Part shown: piece after piece, positions 13,791 to 16,905 of the stretch
Layout: each line of letters opens with the position of its first letter
Position numbering within the stretch: the first letter of the stretch is position 1
Assembly: GCA_019420465.1 (NCBI GenBank)
Contig: JAHZHB010000067.1
Span: 1-16,905 of the forward strand
Origin: Lachnospiraceae bacterium
GTDB lineage: Bacteria > Bacillota > Clostridia > Lachnospirales > Lachnospiraceae
Length of the DNA stretch: 16,905 nt
Direction of reading: 5' to 3'
The notes under the pieces: generated by a model
What the model saw: only the letters and a program-made list of their open reading frames with translations
What the model was told of the DNA's origin: nothing
The model's database searches: none
Translations under genes and position numbers: made by a program

Positions 13791-14104
13791 AGAGAGCGGA
13801 CAGCACCACACCATACACACGGCGAAAGCCGCTGGCATAGCAGTAGCCATAAAATCGTAAAGCGAGGGCTTACAGGTTCTTCGAATACAAAGACAGCCAG
13901 AACTGGGGCATCATCCGCTTACCAGGCGGATGATGAGGCTTTTTTGAGCCGGATTTGCATCAGCAAATCCAGCGAATAAAGCCGGTACCCAGTTCTGGCT
14001 GTCTTTGTATTCGATTAGAACCTGTGCCCGAGCGTCCGATTTTATGGCTACTGCTATGCCAGCGGCTTTCGCCGTGTGTATGGTGTGGTGCCGTCCGCTC
14101 TCTC
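13790..14104. repeat. 315-bp foldback element (long inverted repeat)
   Basis: Left arm 13790-13907 and right arm 13988-14104 are near-perfect inverted copies. The outer 67 bp differ at one base (G-A at 13801-13802 region versus its partner), a short unmatched stretch follows (about 13858-13872 versus 14024-14033), then 9 bp match, a 2-nt bulge, and the inner 27 bp match exactly. The core of about 80 nt holds a terminator hairpin and a second perfect hairpin GGATTTGC-ATCA-GCAAATCC (13951-13970). No convincing protein is encoded; both arms give the same spurious peptide (MATAMPAAFAVCMVW) in outward-mirrored frames. No target-site duplication is visible. The element fills the entire space between the phoR stop codon and the convergent lipid kinase gene. 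It could be a MITE-like foldback element, or an inverted duplication of a 3' region. Confidence 0.85.
13909..13945 (+). terminator. Intrinsic terminator in the core of the foldback element
   Basis: A 10-bp perfect stem CATCATCCGC / GCGGATGATG with loop TTACCAG, followed by AGGC and six T. Oriented to end the phoP-phoR transcript; the T run starts four nt after the stem. Confidence 0.75.
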
Positions 14105-14110
14105 GGCCGT

Positions 14111-15034
14111 TTAAAAAACAAATTTACTGGAAAAACTGCAGGGTGTCGGAGGAAACTTCGACGTGTAAATTCCTGATTTGTCCGAGTACCTCGCCGTCGG
14201 TGTGTACACTGACGGGACGCGAAAAGGTAAAGTCTGTCTGGTGTCTGTGAGGTCTACCATGCGGGTAAAACGCAGGTGATGACCGATTTTGGCAAGCGGG
14301 AAAAGCAGGGGAATCTTGTACAGAGGCACATCATGGATACAGACGATGTCAAGGGCTGTTTTTTCAGGGGAAGCCACAGGACAGAAACAGAAACCGCCGC
14401 CTTCGAAAGCACTGTTAAAGGCTGTGACAAAGGTAATGTCATGAAAATCCTTTTCTGTGGTCTGATCCGAGACCATATGAGCGGAAAAGACAGTGCGGAA
14501 CAGCAGGTTTCGCACAGCAATGCAGCCGTAGACAAGATTGCCAAGGGATATATGGTTCAGCAGCTTTTTCAGGCGGGAATGATGAACATCCCGGCAGACC
14601 TCGCTGTCAAAGCCGGTGCCGCAGCTGATCATAAAACGGCGGTTGTGACGGCCGGAGGACATGATGCCGTAATGGATAGCTGTGGTTTTGCCACGCAGGA
14701 TGCACTCCAGAGCTTTCTGCGGATCTTTGGGAATGTGCATGGCACGGGCAAAGTCGTTTCCGGAGCCGGAAGGAATCAGCCCGAGGGTAACGAGGGAAAG
14801 CTTTTTTATACCGTTTAATACCTCGTTTACTGTGCCGTCGCCGCCGATGACAAGGATCGTGCAGGGCGTGTTGGCTTCTGTCAGTTCGCGGGCGAGCTCT
14901 TCGGCGTGACGCGGGTGATCTGTGGTGTGCAGAACAAAAGGCAGGGCACGGACTTTTAACTGTGCCAGAACGATGCGGCAGGCATCTTTGCCGCGGGAAC
15001 CCTTACTTTTGGGATTGAAAATAATATGGTACAT
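14111..15034 (-). CDS. Diacylglycerol/lipid kinase family protein, 3' end frameshifted
   Basis: A YegS/DgkB/BmrU-type lipid kinase that phosphorylates diacylglycerol or a related lipid at the membrane. The N-terminal nucleotide-binding domain is intact: IIFNPKSKG at the start, GGDGTVNEVLNG (64-75) and PSGSGNDFAR (88-97). The readable frame continues to 14111, but its last 40 or so residues are not family-like. In another minus-strand frame, from about 14240 down to a TAA at 14124-14126, lies the expected ending TDFTFSRPVSVHTDGEVLGQ and onward to SSDTLQFFQ, including the conserved DGE motif. Joining the two frames with one base added near 14232-14246 gives 303 residues, the usual length. So this is either a one-base deletion (pseudogene or phase variant) or a sequencing error in the short repeats GTCTGTCTGGTGTCTG. 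Ribosome binding site GGAG is eight bases before the ATG. Confidence 0.82.
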   Translation of the reverse strand: MYHIIFNPKSKGSRGKDACRIVLAQLKVRALPFVLHTTDHPRHAEELARELTEANTPCTILVIGGDGTVNEVLNGIKKLSLVTLGLIPSGSGNDFARAMHIPKDPQKALECILRGKTTAIHYGIMSSGRHNRRFMISCGTGFDSEVCRDVHHSRLKKLLNHISLGNLVYGCIAVRNLLFRTVFSAHMVSDQTTEKDFHDITFVTAFNSAFEGGGFCFCPVASPEKTALDIVCIHDVPLYKIPLLFPLAKIGHHLRFTRMVDLTDTRQTLPFRVPSVYTPTARYSDKSGIYTSKFPPTPCSFSSKFVF

Positions 15035-15069
15035 AGGATATAGCTCCGTTTTCTCTTTCGTATACGTTT

Positions 15070-15098
15070 ATCTTAGCAGTATTGCAGAAAAGACACAA
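15070..15098 (-). promoter_or_regulatory. Possible promoter of the lipid kinase gene
   Basis: On the minus strand TTGTGT (15093-15098) and TAAGAT (15070-15075) are 17 bp apart, 36 nt before the kinase start. Both boxes match the sigma-A consensus at four of six positions, so this is moderate evidence. Confidence 0.4.
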
Positions 15099-15119
15099 GC
15101 GGCAAATCCGTCATATACT
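15093..15119 (+). promoter_or_regulatory. Possible sporulation-type (sigma-K/sigma-E) promoter of the amidase gene
   Basis: ACA (15093-15095) and CATATACT (15112-15119) are 16 bp apart, similar to sigma-K promoters (AC about 16 bp before CATA-nnn-TA, with the final A here being G). The -10 also resembles sigma-E CATACAAT at six of eight positions. TATACT inside it could serve sigma-A but has no matching -35. Confidence 0.3.
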
Positions 15120-15144
15120 GTCATAAAGAGCAAAGGAGCAGGGT

Positions 15145-15912
15145 ATGGCAAAGAGTATCGTTTTGGATGCCGGTCACGGCGGTGTGGATAACGGAGCGGT
15201 TTTTGAAGATATGGTGGAAAAAGAGGATAATCTTCGAATCGTGCTGGCTCTTGGACAGGAGCTGGAAGACCGGGGAATCCGTGTGTTTTATACCCGGACA
15301 ACAGACATTTACCAGACACCTTATGAAAAGGCAAAGATTGCCAATGAGACAGGAGCGGATGTTTTCTTAAGCATTCACAGAAATTCCTCACCAAATCCCG
15401 GGGAATATGCCGGTGTGGAGAGCCTCGTCTATAAAAAAGAGGGCCTGGCCGATGAACTGGCAGAGAATATTGTAGGCGCACTGGGCCTTATGGGGTTTGA
15501 AGAAATCGGTGTCAGTGAACGGCCGGAGATCATAGTCCTCCGAAAAACCCGTATGCCGGCGGTTCTGGCAGAGATCGGTTTTATCAACCAGCCGGAGGAC
15601 AACCGGCTGGTGAATGAAGAATTTTCACAGGTGATCACTGCGCTGGCAGATGCCGTGCAGGGGACGCTGGAGCCGCAGATGCGGGCATCCGGTGCCGACG
15701 GCTTTTACCGGGTGGAAATCGCACGGGTAAGGGACAGGGAGGCTGCGGCAAAAGAGATGCAGAAAACAGCTGCGCAGGGATTTCCGGCCAGCCTTGAACC
15801 GGGGGAAAACGGATACCGTGTGTGTGTCGGACGTTACCGGGAGCTTGATAATGCGGCGCTGATGGAGCGGGTGCTGAAAGAGCGGGGCTATGTCACCCGG
15901 ATTCTTGGGTGA
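15145..15912 (+). CDS. N-acetylmuramoyl-L-alanine amidase with SPOR-like C-terminus (CwlC-like)
   Basis: A 255-residue zinc amidase (Amidase_3) that cuts the bond between muramic acid and the peptide stem of peptidoglycan. The catalytic domain starts at once, VLDAGHGGVDNGA, with zinc ligands H11, E25 and H78 (SIHRNSS), and catalytic E143 in VLAEIGF. From about residue 186 a tail with the FYRVEIARVRDREAA and GYRVCVGRYRELDNA pattern resembles SPOR repeats that bind peptidoglycan. There is no signal peptide or transmembrane helix, and the length equals that of B. subtilis CwlC, a mother-cell amidase that helps release the spore. A similar role is plausible but inferred. Ribosome binding site AAAGGAG is six bases upstream. 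It is divergent from the lipid kinase gene. Confidence 0.9.
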   Translation: MAKSIVLDAGHGGVDNGAVFEDMVEKEDNLRIVLALGQELEDRGIRVFYTRTTDIYQTPYEKAKIANETGADVFLSIHRNSSPNPGEYAGVESLVYKKEGLADELAENIVGALGLMGFEEIGVSERPEIIVLRKTRMPAVLAEIGFINQPEDNRLVNEEFSQVITALADAVQGTLEPQMRASGADGFYRVEIARVRDREAAAKEMQKTAAQGFPASLEPGENGYRVCVGRYRELDNAALMERVLKERGYVTRILG

Positions 15913-16005
15913 TCACACAATGTTCAGAAAAAAGGATTAGGCAAAGACAGCGTCACATGGTATGATAACGGCAACAAAAACACATACAGAAAGGATCAGA
16001 TAAAT

Positions 16006-16905
16006 ATGAACAAAAAGAATATCCTACGGGCCATAACTGCTCTGGCTGCTGTCAGTCTGACAGCCTGTGGCGGGCAGAATGAAAATGTGGCTGCAAAAGA
16101 TTATAAAGCGTCGGATTATGTGACGCTGGGAAACTATAAAGGGCTGGAGGTAAAGCAGATCCAGGAAAAGACAAAGCTGACTGCAGACGAAGAGGAAGCT
16201 GCCCTGCAGGATGCTCTGGAGCAGAATGCCGAAGAACAAGAGATTACGGACCGTGCGGCCGAAGAAGGAGATTATCTGGATATTTCCTATACCTGTACAC
16301 AAAACGGAGAGGTCGTGGATGAGACCGGCGACAGTGATGCCACGATGCAGCTGGGGCAGTATGAGTATTTTGATGAGGAAGGCGAAAAGCAGCTCATCGG
16401 CACAAAGGCGGGAGATACACGCACGATCCAGGTAGACGGCGGAGATGAAAGTGAGACAGCACCGTATGTCTATGATGTGACAGTAAAACGGGTATATACC
16501 TATGATGTGCCGGAACTGACAGATGACTATGCAAAGGAACAGGGCTATACGTCTGCCGATGATATGAAAACGCAGGTGGTGAAGAATGCGCTGGAAAGCA
16601 CAAATGAGGACTATGTGTCTTCGGCAAAGGATGATCTGGTACAGAGTGTTGTGGCTGCAAGTGAGAATGACGATTATCCGCAGACGCTGTATGATGCTAC
16701 GCTGAAGCAGCTGGATGCGTCCTATCAGGAGTTTTTCGGTATCACGGTGAAGGATGCTTTTGACGGCGATGAAGATTCTCTGCGGTCCATGGTGGAGGAT
16801 TCCCTGTTACAGGAGCTTGTTGTGGAGGCGGTAGCCGAAAAAGAAAAAATTTATGTTACAAAAGATGAATTGGATACCTATAAAAATGAGATCGTTGATC
16901 AGTAC
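16006..16905 (+). CDS. Trigger-factor/FKBP-like peptidyl-prolyl isomerase lipoprotein, partial
   Basis: The first 300 codons are visible; the gene runs off the right edge. It starts with a lipoprotein signal (MNKKNILRAITALAAVSLTAC, lipobox LTAC, C21). Residues about 80-165 resemble a degenerate trigger-factor PPIase domain: AAEEGDYLDISYTCTQNGEV, then QLIGTKAGDTRTIQVDG and YDVTVKRVYTYDVPELTDDY. The following helical, acidic region corresponds to the chaperone arms of trigger factor (DDYAKEQGYTSADDMKTQVV and onward). The likely role is folding of proteins outside the membrane, as with PrsA-type lipoproteins; substrates are unknown. AAGGA stands ten bases before the ATG, a slightly long spacing. 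About 90 nt with no clear signal separates it from the amidase gene. Confidence 0.85.
   Translation, partial: MNKKNILRAITALAAVSLTACGGQNENVAAKDYKASDYVTLGNYKGLEVKQIQEKTKLTADEEEAALQDALEQNAEEQEITDRAAEEGDYLDISYTCTQNGEVVDETGDSDATMQLGQYEYFDEEGEKQLIGTKAGDTRTIQVDGGDESETAPYVYDVTVKRVYTYDVPELTDDYAKEQGYTSADDMKTQVVKNALESTNEDYVSSAKDDLVQSVVAASENDDYPQTLYDATLKQLDASYQEFFGITVKDAFDGDEDSLRSMVEDSLLQELVVEAVAEKEKIYVTKDELDTYKNEIVDQY

Noticed and set aside
13785..14110. Target-site duplication around the foldback element
   Set aside because: Flanking bases (left CAAACAGTA, right GGCCGTTTAAAA) show no direct repeat, so transposition cannot be proven from the ends.
13955..14250. Small plus-strand frames over the right arm of the foldback element
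   Set aside because: The same peptide appears in mirror image from the left arm, so it follows from the repeat and not from coding selection.
1..16905. CRISPR array, tRNA, rRNA or transposase
   Set aside because: No regularly spaced repeats, cloverleaf, rRNA segment or transposase-like protein was found on either strand by eye.

Overview
The window looks like a chromosomal segment of a gut-type Clostridia, most likely Lachnospiraceae. This rests on AGGAGG-type ribosome binding sites, moderate GC content, sigma-A promoters, two lipoproteins of a style common in that family (a PstS-like binding protein and a trigger-factor-like lipoprotein), a HelD-type helicase and a signal-less, CwlC-like amidase. 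The assignment is by resemblance; no rRNA or marker gene is present to fix it.

Left part (1-2060). A cysteine-rich gene of unknown function enters from the left edge and overlaps, by ATGA, the start of a second gene that is cut off after about 20 codons. It runs head-on into the first 47 codons of a LysR-type regulator read from the other strand, so a deletion appears to have fused two convergent genes and removed both 3' ends. Next, on the minus strand and sharing one promoter, are a small XRE regulator and araD (L-ribulose-5-phosphate 4-epimerase), with a strong terminator after araD. Their leader carries a possible 8-codon upstream ORF.

Centre (2074-13790, all plus strand). helD (RNA polymerase recycling / UvrD-like helicase) overlaps a CaCA-family cation antiporter gene, followed by a terminator. 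Then comes a complete phosphate regulon locus: a 28-residue membrane peptide, pstS, pstC, pstA, pstB and phoU; after a terminator, a Na+/Pi cotransporter with a C-terminal PhoU-like domain; then the two-component pair phoP and phoR. PhoP-box-like 11-bp direct repeats lie before the Na+/Pi cotransporter, with a weaker copy before the pst operon. The genes cover high-affinity ATP-driven uptake (PstSCAB), a second Na+-coupled phosphate transporter, the signalling adaptor PhoU and the sensor/regulator that would control them. The PstS-like protein carries its two half-domains in the order opposite to canonical PstS, which suggests a circular permutation.

Right part (13790-16905). Immediately after the phoR stop codon lies a 315-bp foldback element: two arms of about 117 nt, nearly identical in inverted orientation, around an 80-nt core holding an intrinsic terminator. 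On its far side is a convergent lipid kinase gene with a frameshift near its 3' end. Divergent from it is a cytoplasmic CwlC-like N-acetylmuramoyl-L-alanine amidase with a SPOR-like C-terminus. The window ends inside a lipoprotein with a trigger-factor/FKBP-like domain. No tRNA, rRNA, CRISPR array, transposase or phage gene was seen.
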